Counted from the first letter of the stretch, positions 33,540 to 45,107 are shown. The stretch: DNA of 64,000 bases from Pogostemon cablin (GCA_023678885.1 CM043009.1:17353117-17417116); one strand, 5' to 3'. Notes: generated from the sequence alone by a model not told the origin. Program-made: numbers and translations.

Positions 33540-33795
33540 TGGCATTCTATAATAGGATGTATGAGCTCAAGTGATAGAGGGGAGAGTGGAAAGGCCTTCC
33601 AACTGAGCTTGGTTGCTGTAGGGTGGGGGTTCTAATCCTGCCTTTGGCCTGAATTTGGCCCCTTGCAAGCACAAGTTAAACAGTGAGCCTTCTCTATAAG
33701 CCACTTCAGGCACATCCTGCGATTTACCTCCTCCACCAATCCACAAGGCAGGGGCGGTGGGGGCTCCTAATGGTGGGGTACACCATGTATGAAAA
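33540..33795 (+). mobile_element. Probable tRNA-derived SINE
   Basis: Box A-like TGAGCTCAAGTGATAGAG (33562-33579) and box B-like GGTTCTAATCC (33628-33638) are spaced as in a tRNA-derived RNA polymerase III promoter. A non-tRNA body with CACAAGGCAGGGGCGG and a GGTGGGGTACACC end follows. A clear poly-A tail and flanking target repeat were not found, so the ends are approximate. Confidence 0.55.
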
Positions 33796-35432
33796 ATGAA
33801 ACTAGATTTGTAACACGCCATGTGATATATAATTGAGTATAAAATTCCACGTCGATATTAAAGTAGGCGTGCAAGAAAAATAGGAATACTTAGCAACGGC
33901 TTAGAAATACTCAGTAAGCTGATTTTTTGAGTTTGATCCAAATTATCAACCAATGAAGCATAATTAAGACAAGAATCTGTAGTAAGTTGTAACATAATTT
34001 TCTGTTTTCATGTTGCCACTCCAGCATACGCACTATCCAATTACATTTACGTTAAACTCAATGTTTTTATTTTTAAGATAACTGCATTCCGCCATTTTGT
34101 TATGGTCATTCATTTCTAAAATTTGGTATCTAAATCATTTTTCTTCTTAAGGAAATGTGCTCCACTTATAATGACCCTATAATAACATGAATGGTTGAAT
34201 GTATGCGTTGGACATAGTTTCGACCCTATATGAACATAATTCTCATATATTAAACTAACGGATATGATTGGATACATGTGTGTTTTATTTCAGTCTTCTA
34301 ATTGGAATTAGGCATGTCCCGTGCCTTGTATTTGTTTGTGATATTTATCCTCAGGAGAAGGAATGGAGTTACCAAACTATCGTACCGCATGAAAGTACAT
34401 TTTCAGAATCATAACGCTGGTTGCAATCAAGAACTCCAACTGGCCAAAAATTTTATCCAATTGGATACAATTTTTGTGCTACTTGAACTTAAACGCCAAG
34501 AGAAGGCTCTCCATTGATAAGAATTCCAACCGGTTCAAATCCTGGGGGTCTGTATTTTTCGCTGTTAAAGAAGCTGGCCAATAGCCTGGTATGAATAAAA
34601 TGAAACAGTGCATTGATCGGTAAGGCGTATTTTCTTTTAATAAATGCATGACTTGAATTGGTTCTTGGGAAGGTATTCCCTCTGGATAGCATGAAAATTA
34701 CAGGAAGTATTAATATGATTTTATTTGAAACTCCTTACAATTTACTCCTTTTAAATTTCATGTAGTTTATAATAATCAGCTTATTGCAGCACTCTGCAGT
34801 GAATATCATGAATCATGATGTATTTGGGATGGAAAGTATGATCGTACACCAATGAATTCCAGAAATGTTGTTTTGTGTTGTCCTTTATTTGAAACACACT
34901 TTCCCTGTCTGGTTTAGACAAATTTGATTAATGACACACTGCTACTGAAAAGGGAATTATCCATGGAATTTCATGTGAAATATGTACACCAATTTCAGTG
35001 ATAGCTGGTATATGAATGTGTTAGAAGATACTTGAGGTTTTGCCCTAGCTGTATGTGCTATAGTTGGACTTACAGATTTCGAGAATGAAATAGATGCTTA
35101 TAGCATTTCCTCTTTCTTCGATTCAGAAGAATATTTAAGAAAGCTAACTGTCTTTAGAGATTTAATGATGAAATAAGGCGCATTTAACGTGGTATTTGCT
35201 TGCACATACTTGACGTGGCTTATGTGATTTAAGACCTATTTTTTTTGTGTTTATAGAATTCTTTTTTGAATACACACTTTTTTAGCAAGCTAGTCACTAC
35301 ACGTATTACCCCAAATTTATTTTTGATATATAATGATCTTCAAGAATATAAAGTTGTGAAATTATTTGATCATTTGAGCAATGGTGAAAGCTCAATTTTC
35401 TTATTCTGAATTTTGAGTTTGAGGAGGGGCAA
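33796..35432. other. No gene seen
   Basis: AT-rich sequence with scattered stops in all frames and no recognised motif. A box B-like GGTTCAAATCCTGGGGG near 34532 hints at another short tRNA-related fragment, but no box A was found in front of it. Confidence 0.5.
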
Positions 35433-35922
35433 GTGATGGTATTGTCATCTATTACTTTTAAGACGAAAATGAAACACTAAAGAGTGATGAGTGTATAATC
35501 TCATGTTTCTGAAATAAGGAGTTATAATCTACTGAGACTTGTTGTATAAACGTATAATTAATCAGAACACTTGTGAGGTATTATCATATTTTGCATTCAC
35601 TTTACAACTTAAACATCAATGTTTTTATCAATCTTGTGGTTGTTGATCTGCAAAAGGCTTTGTAATATTTACAGAGCTGAATTTACATGGAAATTGGTAT
35701 GCAGTTTACACCTATTGGATTGAGAGGAAGTTACTCATGCATTTGAGATTATGAAACAAATTATTTAAGATGTTCTAATACTTCTATTGTTGGTACAGTG
35801 GAACTATAAAACATGCATACAAGAGGGGCCCGACCCCAGAGAATGAGGAGACTGAAGTGTGAACCCGGTCTTTGAATGTGATCAAGGCTACGAAGCCTAA
35901 CATCTCCTGATGATAACATATT

Positions 35923-36530
35923 TGAGGCTAGGACCACGAGGTCCGATGCCTGGCTGCGAAGCCGCATTGAAGCTAGGACCACGGCTTGGCTGCGAAGCCC
36001 CATTGAGGCTAGGACCACGAGGTCTGATGCCTGGCTGCATAGCTGCATTGAGGCTAGGACCACGAGGTCCGATGCCTGGCTGCAAAGCCGCATTGAGGCT
36101 AGGACCACGAGGTCCGATGCCTGGCTGCGAAGCCGCATTGAGGCTAGGACCACGAGGTCCGATGCTTGGCTATGAAGCCCCATTGAGGCTAGGACCACGA
36201 GGTCCGATGCTTGGCTGCATAGCCGCATTGAGGCTAGGACCACGAGGTCCGATGCTTGGCTGCATAGCCGCATTGAGGCTAGGACCACGAGGTCTGATGC
36301 CGCATTGAGGCTAGGACCACAAGGTCAGATGCCTGGCTGTGAAGCCGCATTGAGGCTAGGACCACGAGGTCCGATGCCTGGCTGCGAAGCCGCATTGAAG
36401 CTAGGACCACAAAGTCCGATGCCTGGCTGCAAAGCCACATTGAAGCTATGACCACGAGGTCCGATGCCTGGCTGCGAAGCCCCATTGAGGGTAGGACCAC
36501 GAGGTCCGATGCCTAGCTGCAAAGCCTATC
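35923..36530. repeat. 45-bp minisatellite, about 14 units
   Basis: The unit is GAGGCTAGGACCACGAGG followed by TCCGATGCCTGGCTGCGAAG and CCGCATT (45 bp in all). Each unit carries a dyad GGACC-ACGA-GGTCC. One unit near 35965 is shortened and one near 36300 lacks part of the middle. Flanks at about 35890-35925 and 36525-36615 show a longer ancestral unit with CATCTCCTGATGATGA inserted. The period is divisible by three, so both strands stay open by chance. Confidence 0.92.
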
Positions 36531-37129
36531 ACCTCTTGATGACGAGATAATTGAAGTTAAGACCTCGAGGTCTGATGCTTGCTTACAAAGCCTTAACATT
36601 TCCTGATGATGAGATAACTGATGAATGAGAACCCTTTCGGACTTACCAACTGCCCAAGGAACATCATACGTAGAGGAACTTCATAAGCTTTGGTATGTCC
36701 TATCATTTCTTTTCATTACATCATTTCTTTTCATTACAGTGTTGCAATGATGGATGATGTTGTTATGACTTGTGGCAGTTAGTGTGAATCATGCATAATA
36801 AAATGATTTATACAGTTTGTAATGCATTTGGGTGTAATAAGAAAATAACATCTACACACTGCGAGATTAATGAACTATGCTTGCAAGGTGTTTGATTCAA
36901 GCATTTATAGAAGTTATATATACATGTGGTTTTCTGTCCTTTGATTAAGTTGCGATTTTACTGATGTTGCTGCTCTTGTAAAGCATGATTAAGCTTCTGA
37001 ACAAATAGCTAGGGACTTGACATATGTTGCTAGTTGATAATCCTGAGTTTTGCTTTTGATATAGCACACGTATTTCAAGCATTATGAATTATATTGCGCT
37101 CACCAAATGTTTGATATGATGTTTGAGAG

Positions 37130-37620
37130 AGTTTTCGTATATGTGACTCTCCAAATTTACATATATGGCTGACAAAATTTGAGCTGTGAAGTCTCTAAAG
37201 TTATAATGATAAGTTATTACTTCCAGGTGGTGTTTCTTTGAACAACTCTATATTTTTTATTTCTCTTGATGCTACTCTGAATAATTCGATGGTAATAATC
37301 AGAGTAGGGGATATAATTAAGTTTAGTAACAATTATTTACTATTTTAGTAATATCATTTAGTTTGTTATTATTCTTTGAAAAATGCTCTGTTATGCTAAA
37401 TATGTGTTTTATATCATGCGGGAGAGAATTTTATATTTGGGGCTCTCCAAAATAACTTGCAGAATTTGAGTAATGACTTCTTCAGGACAAGTTACTTCCT
37501 CCAGGTTATGTTTTCTTTAATAGCTCCATGCTTTTGAATTATGTTAATGATGATTGTATTTGTGTACTCTGAATAATTTGTCGAGAATAATCAGTAGGGG
37601 AATAGTTGATGTGGATAAAT
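37130..37620. repeat. Diverged tandem duplication, about 300 bp
   Basis: Two blocks share GAGAGA-TTTT-TATTT, GACTCTCCAAA, AAGTTA-TACTTCC-CCAGGT and ACTCTGAATAATT-G-ATAATCAG-GTAGGGGATA in the same order (about 37130-37320 and 37420-37600). No gene is seen here. Confidence 0.6.
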
Positions 37621-37833
37621 ATATTGTTAATTTATTAATAATATTATAATATGGATTTACGGTTATTAAGAACGTGGGTTGTAATCCCAGCAACGAGGTA
37701 TGCTATATTGTTACCGTTTTTCTTCGAGAGAAAGAGAAGTATTATGATCATTACAATTTATCTTTAATATCTTTGAGATAATGATGATGGAGATTTTTTA
37801 TGATGAGAAACTGATTTGAGCGTTAGAGGGTCT

Positions 37834-37856
37834 ACGCCGGAGATCCTCTCCGGCGT
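37834..37856. other. Perfect 10-bp hairpin
   Basis: ACGCCGGAGA and TCTCCGGCGT flank a three-base loop TCC. Such GC hairpins occur in the R/U5 part of some plant gypsy LTRs; here the surrounding sequence is AT-rich. Confidence 0.7.
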
Positions 37857-38544
37857 ACTTTTACGAAGATTATTGAAGATTGCTGAGTATTAAAGAAAGA
37901 TCGCTGAAGATTGAAGAATGACGAAATAATCAAATTAGTTTTATTTCCTCTTAATCTTTTATATCATTATTTAATTACTTTATTTATTATTTGATGATTT
38001 AACCTCATCACCTTGGAAACACAATCTAATTTCGTTAGTGCTTGCGCTGAAAAACCTAGATTATGAGTTAAGAATTCTTTTTTCGTTATAATGAACCATT
38101 TTTGATTGTGGTTGCATTTGACAGATAATTTGTTAGTTGTTTGTTGACAAGCTTTTTTTTGCTTTACTAGTTGTAGTTAGAGGATTTTATTCCTTGAATT
38201 ACTACTCCACCATTCTATATTCTAGTTCATTACACTATGGGAATGATATATATTATTGTAGCGATAAAAATTTTATTATTTACAAATTACGATTCCAATT
38301 CAGGCATTACAAGTTATTGAGGTGATCCAATTGTTGGGATCAAATTTTTATTATTGTTGTGATCCAATTGTTGCATAATTATTGACTCTAATCCCTCTTT
38401 GGGTTTATAGACATTACTTAGGCAAATAAGGTCATCTTGAAAGTGATTTTATATTAGTCCACATAATCAGTGTATTGGTAGAGATTATGTCTAAATCAAC
38501 TTTAAATATGAGTATTTGAAAGTAAATGGAGTATGATGTATCTA

Positions 38545-39087
38545 AATATCTCGGAAGGATTATTACTAGGTACACAAAAAGATCCTTAATTATTATGGGA
38601 TACAAACATACAAAAATGTTACTACTAAATACATAAATATATAGTGATATTTCAATATTACCCTTACAATGTGCTGCACATAAATGTTGTGTGCAGCAAA
38701 AGTTCGTGTGCAGTAAAAAAAATATGTGCAGTAAAAAAAGTGTGTGCAGCAAAAAAGTGTGGTGGTCTGGCGACTTTCCGGCGGCAGGCCAACGGTCCGG
38801 CAGTGCTCCGGCGGCGGCAGCAGTTTTCCAACGGCCGACCGGCGGTTCGGCGGTGCTCCGGCGACCGGCAGACAGCGGCGGTCAGGCAGTTTTCCTGCGA
38901 CCGTCCGACGCTGGTCCAGCGGTGGGTGAGGGTTTAGGGTTTGTGGTTTAAAAGTGTATGAGTTTAGGGTTATATTTAGTATTGTAGTTTAATATTTTGT
39001 ATTTGAGAGTAATTATTTTAAATCAATGTATCTCATAGTAATTAGGGGTACAAAGTGTATACCTATGAGTAATTTTTCCAAATATCT
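38545..39087. mobile_element. TIR element with GC-rich core (MULE-like or MITE)
   Basis: Imperfect terminal inverted repeats of about 100 bp match (38545-38645 against 38970-39087; ATATCTCGGAAGGATTATTA facing TAATTTTTCCAAATAT, and CCTTAATTATTATGGGATAC facing GTATCTCATAGTAATTAGG). The core has a short array of GTGTGCAGTAAAAAAA units (38680-38755) and then about 170 bp of very GC-rich CCGGCGG sequence. Open frames across the core are low-complexity and not believed to be genes. No clear target duplication was found. Confidence 0.6.
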
Positions 39088-39660
39088 CTGAATAATTCTA
39101 AATATTTCTAAATTTAAATATTTCTGAATACATCGTTCTCATCGTGGATTACATTAGAATATGAGTATAGAATTTCTAAAAGCAAATACATTCAACATAA
39201 ATATTTCGGTATATATTTCGGTATATTTCTGAATACATTGTTCTTATCGTGGCAATATCACGATAATTTCTTAATTAATTTTTGAATATCAAAATATTTC
39301 TAAATACATTGTTCTTATTGTGATAATATTTGACCCATCATGATATGTTCCTAATTGATTTCTGAATATCAAAATTATATGATCCATCATGTTAATTTCT
39401 TAAGTAATTTCTAAATATTTGAATACCAAAATATTTCTGAGTACATCGTGGATAATACCAAAACATTTCTGAATATATCATATTAATATTTAATCAATCC
39501 TGGTAATTTCTTAAATAATTTCTGAATACCAAAATAATTCTTATATAATTTCTGAATACCAAAATTTTTTAAATAATTTCTAAATACCAAAATGATTCTT
39601 AAATAACTTCTGAATACCAAAATAATTTAATTCATTGTTCAGAACATACATTGATTGATT
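39088..39660. repeat. AT-rich degenerate repeats (about 29-30 bp)
   Basis: Units like TTCTTAAATAATTTCTGAATACCAAAATAA recur, most regularly at 39500-39625, and earlier forms with TTTCTGAATACATCGTTCTTATCGTG recur loosely from 39100. No gene. Confidence 0.7.
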
Positions 39661-40159
39661 TACACAATAATTAGAATGAGATCTCTAATAGAATTTTAAA
39701 TTTCACTTCCGCTTGAGTTTAAGAGTAAATAATGGAGTGAATTTTATTTCTAATATTAAAATAATTTATCTTATTCTTTTAAATTATTATTATTAAACAC
39801 AACTAAATAAGGTTAAAAAGGATATTTTTCTAATTATTAATGTATTAGTCAATAATATTTTTAGCTAATTGTATATCTATTAGTAATAATAATGGTGTAT
39901 AAAATGTATCTCATAGTAATGGATCCAAATCTTTAAATTTTTTTAATAATCAAGTGAACAAATAAGATGGAGTAAAACATATATAAACTTTTATTGGATG
40001 GAGAAAATATAATTTGATTAATTTTTTAGTTTTTTAATATAGTAATTATTTAAATTTTTATTCATTCGTAAATAATTAAGTGTAAATTTTTTATATTACT
40101 TAAAAAAATCAAAATGACACCTATAATTAAATAGAATTCTTTTTTTTTTTTCTAAAAGT
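39661..40159. other. No gene seen, very AT-rich
   Basis: Stops occur in all frames and there are no recognised motifs. Confidence 0.5.
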
Positions 40160-40560
40160 TTTAAATTGGAGTGAGGTTTGCGTGCGCCCGGGCGCATGCC
40201 ACGGCCTTTAAAATTTAGTATTATGGATTAAAGTACATTATTTTGTTCTAAAGGGTATACACTTTAATTAATGAGGGTACACCATTTTGTTCTAAAGGGT
40301 ATACACTTTTTCATTATATTTTTTATTTTTTTCAGAAAATAAAGGGTACACATCTTTATACTAAAGGATACACAATTTAACATAAAATTCTATAGGCAAA
40401 CGGAGTGTGCTTCCGTGCGCCCGGGCGCACACAAATTTTTGCCTTGTAAAATAAAGGGTACACATCTTTATAAAGGGTATACAATTTAGAACAAAATTCT
40501 AAAGGCACACGGAATTTGTTCCCGTGTGGACGGGCACACACAAGTTTTTGCCTTAAATTG
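40160..40560. repeat. Dispersed palindrome-bearing repeat, copy 1
   Basis: It contains GTGCGCCCGGGCGCAC (40415-40430, a perfect 16-bp palindrome), the related TGCGCCCGGGCGCA (40183-40196) and a degenerate third copy near 40535. Between them are duplicated stretches with AAAGGGTATACACTTTAATTA and AAATAAAGGGTACACATCTT. Each palindrome is followed by a CACAC-A-TTTTTGCCTT tail. It matches 43361-43705 over about 340 bp. No coding sequence. Confidence 0.8.
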
Positions 40561-41090
40561 ATTACACATTAATATTTTTAAAATAAACTTAACAAATTCT
40601 CCTTTTTAATTTTAATTATTTTAAATTAAAAAATTATAAGAATTTTAGAAGAATAAAAAAAAGATAAAATTAACCAATAAAAACTCATACAATTTATTAC
40701 CGAATTCTCAATTAGCTTTTTTAATGAAAAATTGAATGTTTAAAAATTATATAATTATTAAAAATACTTGCATGCTTGCATACAAGATATCAACTCATAT
40801 TAATACAATTATATTCCACAAACATATATCTTACATTAGAACATATAAATTAAAAGTGAAATCTTTAATATATAAAAAAGAGTTTTATGGTCACCATTTA
40901 CTTTTTGCACGTGGATTAAATATTATTATTATTTAATGTGCAGTGGGTTGTTGTACTAGTAGTGAGTGGTGTGCCATAGGGGTCTTTTTACTAAAAGGGG
41001 AAAGTGAAGATCTTTGAATGAACGCTCAACATAGTAAAATGAGGACTTTTCGGTTGAACAAAATGGAGTATAAATATTTGACTAAAAAAA
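40561..41090. other. No gene seen, very AT-rich
   Basis: Only short chance frames, rich in Lys/Ile/Asn. No motif recognised. Confidence 0.5.
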
Positions 41091-41440
41091 ATTCTTAGAA
41101 AAACAACGGTATAAGTTCTTATACACAACACTTAATACTAAAAAATACAACTTTCGAAATACGTGAAATTTAGGCAGGGTATTCCTAAATACTTTTTTTC
41201 ACACTTAGTTTTCACTAAAAAAACTAGCATCCATGTGTATAATTTTTTATTCAATAGTGTATACATATTTTTTAATGGTTGTATATTTTTTACACGTAAT
41301 TTTTCATTAAAAAAACTAACGAACAAATTGTATACATTTTTATTCATAATTGTATATGTTTTTGTTCATAATTGTATACGTTTATAAAAGTGGGTGCACT
41401 GTATCGTGGGATGCACCCAGGTGCACAGTAATATTAGCCT
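41091..41440. repeat. Possible relative of the palindrome-bearing repeat
   Basis: It has TTGTATAC/GTATACA alternations and ends with GTGGGTGCACTG, GGATGCACCCAGGTGCAC and AATATTAGCCTTTT. This recalls the palindrome-plus-GCCTT tail of the repeats at 40160 and 43361. It also carries weak inverted symmetry (CACTAAAAAAACTAGC, TTAAAAAAACTAACG). Relationship is tentative. Confidence 0.4.
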
Positions 41441-41740
41441 TTTAACAATCATATTTTAAACGTCTCACAACTCGTCTCACATAAATACCGTTTCAAAAAA
41501 AAAACTTTGTAAAAAAAATAGAAAACCCTTCACCTATAAATAAGATAATTTATTCATTCATTCATACACACAAGAATCATTTCCCTGAAGTTTTATTCCA
41601 TTTCAAAAGAATTGATGGTATTCAATTTTTATTTATTTTCTTTAAATTTTTTTTATTAATATAACTTTTTTATTAATGAATATATTTAATTTATTATATA
41701 TGTTTTATTTCATTTGAAATTTTTTTTTTAAATTTATATA

Positions 41741-41952
41741 CTCCCTCCATCCCACCCAAATAACATCATTTTATTATATTGGACGTCCATTCAAATTGGA
41801 ACATTATTCTCTTTTAGTAAAAAAGGCCACCAATGGCTCACCACTACTCATCATATCTCTCTAATACACCTACCCACTTTATATAAAATAATAATACTCC
41901 TTAATCTACGTGCAAAAAATAAATGCATCTCTTTGGCGCGGGACGGAGGGAG
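41741..41952. mobile_element. Stowaway-type MITE (Tc1/mariner family)
   Basis: The terminal inverted repeat CTCCCTCCATCCCACCC faces GGCGCGGGACGGAGGGAG, with TA target duplications at 41739-41740 and 41953-41954. The ends match the classic Stowaway terminus CTCCCTCCGTCCC. The length of 212 bp and lack of coding sequence are typical. Confidence 0.92.
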
Positions 41953-42434
41953 TACATGTTAATTTTTTTTATCAATACTAATCAAACATATTTATTTTTA
42001 TTTTTTTAAATTTTGTTATAATTTATTTTACTAATTAAAAAGTAAATTATTACTTACATTACACTTCAAAGTAAAAAATTATATTAAATTATTTTTTGAT
42101 AAGTTGTCGTCTCCAAAATTACTCTCAATTATTTCTAAATTTTATTTAGAACTTTAAAAAATATATTTAATTTTCCCTACACCTATAAATAATGGGCATG
42201 ACTATTTGCATCCTTGAATTTTTTAAATGCACCCCATAAATAATTAGATTAAATATCCTCATTTAATAAGACCTAAATACCTTTATATTCATCTCTGTAA
42301 AAATGGGCTGGGTTTCTCCATAGTTTGATTCCAACGTTTCTTCAACCAATTCGTTTAACGGTGAGGTGCGCTCCTTTTATCAAATCGGATCGCCATCCCA
42401 GCTGTAATTGAAGGAGTTTCCAACCCACTCAATC
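41953..42434. other. No gene seen, AT-rich
   Basis: The first 150 bp resemble 60115-60280 (TTTTTACTAAT-AAAAGGTAAATTATT), so an unclassified dispersed repeat is present. A CACCTATAAATAA box near 42179 resembles one at 41526. No frame is supported until the cyclin remnant. Confidence 0.5.
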
Positions 42435-42854
42435 TTTTACTTGGATTTGAAAAGTGACAAGTGTAGGGCAGTCACCCCTTTAGTTTTCATTCACTTCTTT
42501 GCAAACAAGTAATGTGATGACATGTCTGCAAAGTCAACAATTATGGAAGCCATTTTAGCAGCAATAAAAGGTAGGTTTCAGATTCACCACACCCTTTTTT
42601 GTTCCATTAATATAACAGTAAATTTTCATTGAATCTGTAATAAAATGTTGAATGCAGATGCCAAGATAATGTGCCACAAGCCCTCAGTTTTAGCAGCAGC
42701 GGCTACATTGATTGTAATGAATCAAAAATTGCCAAGAACAGCCTTGGAGCTCAAAATTACTCCATCGAATTCAATTCATTCTTCTGACATTATGAGGCAA
42801 TTTTTGAACAAATTCTTGCATTTTCTTGACACCCCGTTTGTTGGATTCCTCTAA
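42435..42854 (+). pseudogene. Cyclin D-like pseudogene fragment (cyclin fold C-terminal part)
   Basis: Two exon remnants surround an 87-bp intron (donor GTAGGT at 42571, acceptor TGCAG ending 42657). The first carries AVTPLVFIHFFANK, matching the VTPFSFI-FF-K pattern of plant D-type cyclins, then a TAA stop, then STIMEAILAAIK. The second carries CHKPSVLAAAATLIVMNQK, matching the FRPS-IAAAA-L segment. The 5' half with the LxCxE and first cyclin box is absent, and the tail after SSDIM does not look like cyclin. D-type cyclins partner CDKs at the G1/S step; this copy cannot make one. It may resemble the CYCD5/CYCD7 groups, which was not tested. Confidence 0.72.
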
Positions 42855-43360
42855 TTTATGTATTATATACTTGAAAAAATATCATATCATATTTTAGCTT
42901 ATCCAGGAAATGGATGTTTAAAGATTAAAGATGAAGAGAGGGTTTCAAGAATATGTGTTTAAGGGAGAGGGGAATATTAATTGAGTTTAATTCTTTTCCT
43001 TAATAATTGAGAGGTAAAAATGTCTCAGATGAGTTGATTATTTAAAAGGTATCAGAGTAACCTTTTAGATAAGGTAGTTATTTAATGGGCTCTTGGAAGA
43101 AGTACATTTAAAATATTTTATTTTCTGTTTTAAAGAATTTTCTTGTGCGTTTGAATTAAACTGAGTTGATATAGAAAACCATTTGATTTGATTCAGAAAA
43201 ATTGATTGATACTGAAGGATCATGATTGAATTTCAGATTATCTTATTAATTAGAACCTCAAACTCTAATTTAGAATTTGAAAGTGTTTAGTAATATATGT
43301 ACATATATAATCAAATTATATTGGGTTGCGTTTAATAAATAGTGAAACTTGCATAGAATT
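42855..43360. other. No gene seen
   Basis: AT-rich sequence with no recognised motif between the cyclin remnant and the next dispersed repeat. Confidence 0.5.
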
Positions 43361-43705
43361 TAGTATTATGGATAACGGTACATTATTTTGTTCTAAAGGA
43401 TATACACTTTAATTAATAAGGGTACACCATTTTGTTCTAAAGGGTATACACTTTTCATGATATTTTTTATTTTTCTTCAGAAAATAAAGGGTACACATCT
43501 TTATACTAAAAATTATACTTTAATATAAAATTCTAAAGACACACGGAGTGTGCTTCCGTGTGCCAGCGCGCACACAAGATTTTGCCTTGTAAAATAGAGG
43601 GTACACATCTTTATACTAAAGGGTATACAATTTAGCACAAAATTCTAAAGGCACACGGAATGTGCTCCCGAGTGCCCGGTCACACACAAGCTTTTGCCTT
43701 TAATA
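43361..43705. repeat. Dispersed palindrome-bearing repeat, copy 2
   Basis: It aligns in the same orientation with 40207-40556 (TTTAGTATTATGGAT, CATTTTGTTCTAAAGGGTAT, AAAATAAAGGGTACACATCT). Its palindromes are decayed (GTGTGCCAGCGCGCACAC, GTGCCCGGTCACAC), so it looks older or faster evolving than copy 1. No coding sequence. Confidence 0.8.
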
Positions 43706-43728
43706 AATGGGGTATGTTTAGTAATTTA

Positions 43729-45107
43729 TTTTGGATTGTATACTAAAAGTCTAGCTTTAGTATGAACAATGTTATAATAATTTATTTAAAATGAGAATCA
43801 TATAATCAAATGATTGCTTCTTATAATTTATTTATATGTAAGATGCAATAGTCCACTTACTTTATACTGTAGATAATATGTTGTGCGACAACACGCGAAA
43901 GATCATATTATCGGTTTCCTTATAAAGTATAAACAGATGCTCACAACCGAGATAGACGGGGACTCTCTATCGGGATGGTTGTAGTGTGGTTTGGTATTAG
44001 CTTGTCTTGGCTATAGAATCACATTAGTGCAGTTGTGTGTATTGAGCAAGACCACTTGAGATCGTTCGACTTATACTGACTTATAGAAGAACTTAATCTC
44101 TGTTATTATGGATGTTCGTGCTCTTAATCCCTATACAATAATCTAGACATGTAGGACAGTATGTATTTCTTTGATTCATCAATGGGTGAGATTTATATGT
44201 AATTAAATCAACAAACTCGGTGAGTTGGGAAGTAGTGTTGTCTCTATGGTGTGCTGTTGATTGTAGAAGGAATCCGTGTCCGTCATAGGTTGATGATGTC
44301 CCCTTGAGAAGCTCATAAGAATTATCATGTAAATCCTGCAGGTGGCTTTATTCCGGCATGATAATGAGGTTGAGTGGTACTACTCTCGGATGAGATATTA
44401 ATTAATGGAGTTGGCAGTAACTTAATTAATTAATGGACATTGTATATCTTAAATATGGGGAGACTAACGGGATAATAATAAGAAGGAGCCCATAACGTAA
44501 TTATGGGATTAGAACGGTAATGCAGTAATAATATTTTAGTAGTATATATTATTATTATTGGACTTAAGTATAAGCTTTGGGCTAAGCTTGGATACTTAAT
44601 CCCAATGGAGGCCCAACTCTAATTTCTCCTCTTGGTCCCTACTGTAGCCCATATATAAGTCATCTCAACTGTCCATAAATCCTAATTTATGAGATTAATC
44701 ACACCTAACACTGTGAGGAGGGTGAGGGAACAGCGGAATGAGAAGCTCTCGAAGATCATCGCCCACACGACATCGAGATTGGACTTGAAAATACAGTAGA
44801 AGACTGGAAGGTTGTTTGCTGCTGCTGTCCGCCACCTTCTACGATTTTTATAAAATCATACAGACTTCAGAACAAAACGTGTGATATACTGACGGAAAGT
44901 CATGAAAGAGAGGATCACTCAAATCCGATATCAGATGAGAGAGTTATGCCCAAAACGGTGATGTTGTGTAGGCTGGTGGCAAGAATTCATCGTCTTAAAC
45001 ATACCCTGGGGAAAGGTAATACGTTTCTTATTTACTTGCTTCCGCTGCTTGTTAGAAACGTATGGAACCCTAATGGTTCACGTTAACCAAACGATTGAAC
45101 GCCAATA
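43729..45107 (+). mobile_element. Solo LTR of the Copia-1 family
   Basis: 1379 bp from TTTTGGATTGTATACT (first G mutated) to GAACGCCAATA. It matches the Copia-1 LTR at 1447-2474 and 24149-24339 and the inverse of 24819-25493. The flanks ATTTA (43724-43728) and ATTTC (45108-45112) form a near-perfect target duplication. No internal sequence is present on either side, so it is a recombined solo LTR. Confidence 0.88.

Larger units (their letters stand above)
35433..38060 (+). mobile_element. Possible long gypsy LTR remnant containing a minisatellite
   Basis: A purine run TTTGAGGAGGGGCAAG just before 35433 followed by TGATGGTATTG looks like a polypurine tract and LTR start. Near 37815-37860 the phrase TTTGAGCGTTAGAGGGTCTACGCCGG resembles the R/U5 phrase seen in many plant gypsy LTRs. 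No coding sequence or primer site confirms it. A noncoding repeat block of other origin is equally possible. Confidence 0.3.

Noticed and set aside
34489..34692. A second SINE at about 34440-34700
   Set aside because: A box B-like GGTTCAAATCC is present, but no box A or defined end was found.
35761..36500. Long open frames on both strands across the minisatellite (175 and 132 codons)
   Set aside because: The 45-bp period keeps any stop-free frame open. The products are pure 15-residue repeats on both strands and no start context or homology supports them.
40183..40560. Helitron 3' end
   Set aside because: The palindrome hairpin is suggestive, but no CTRR terminus directly after it and no TC start was found.
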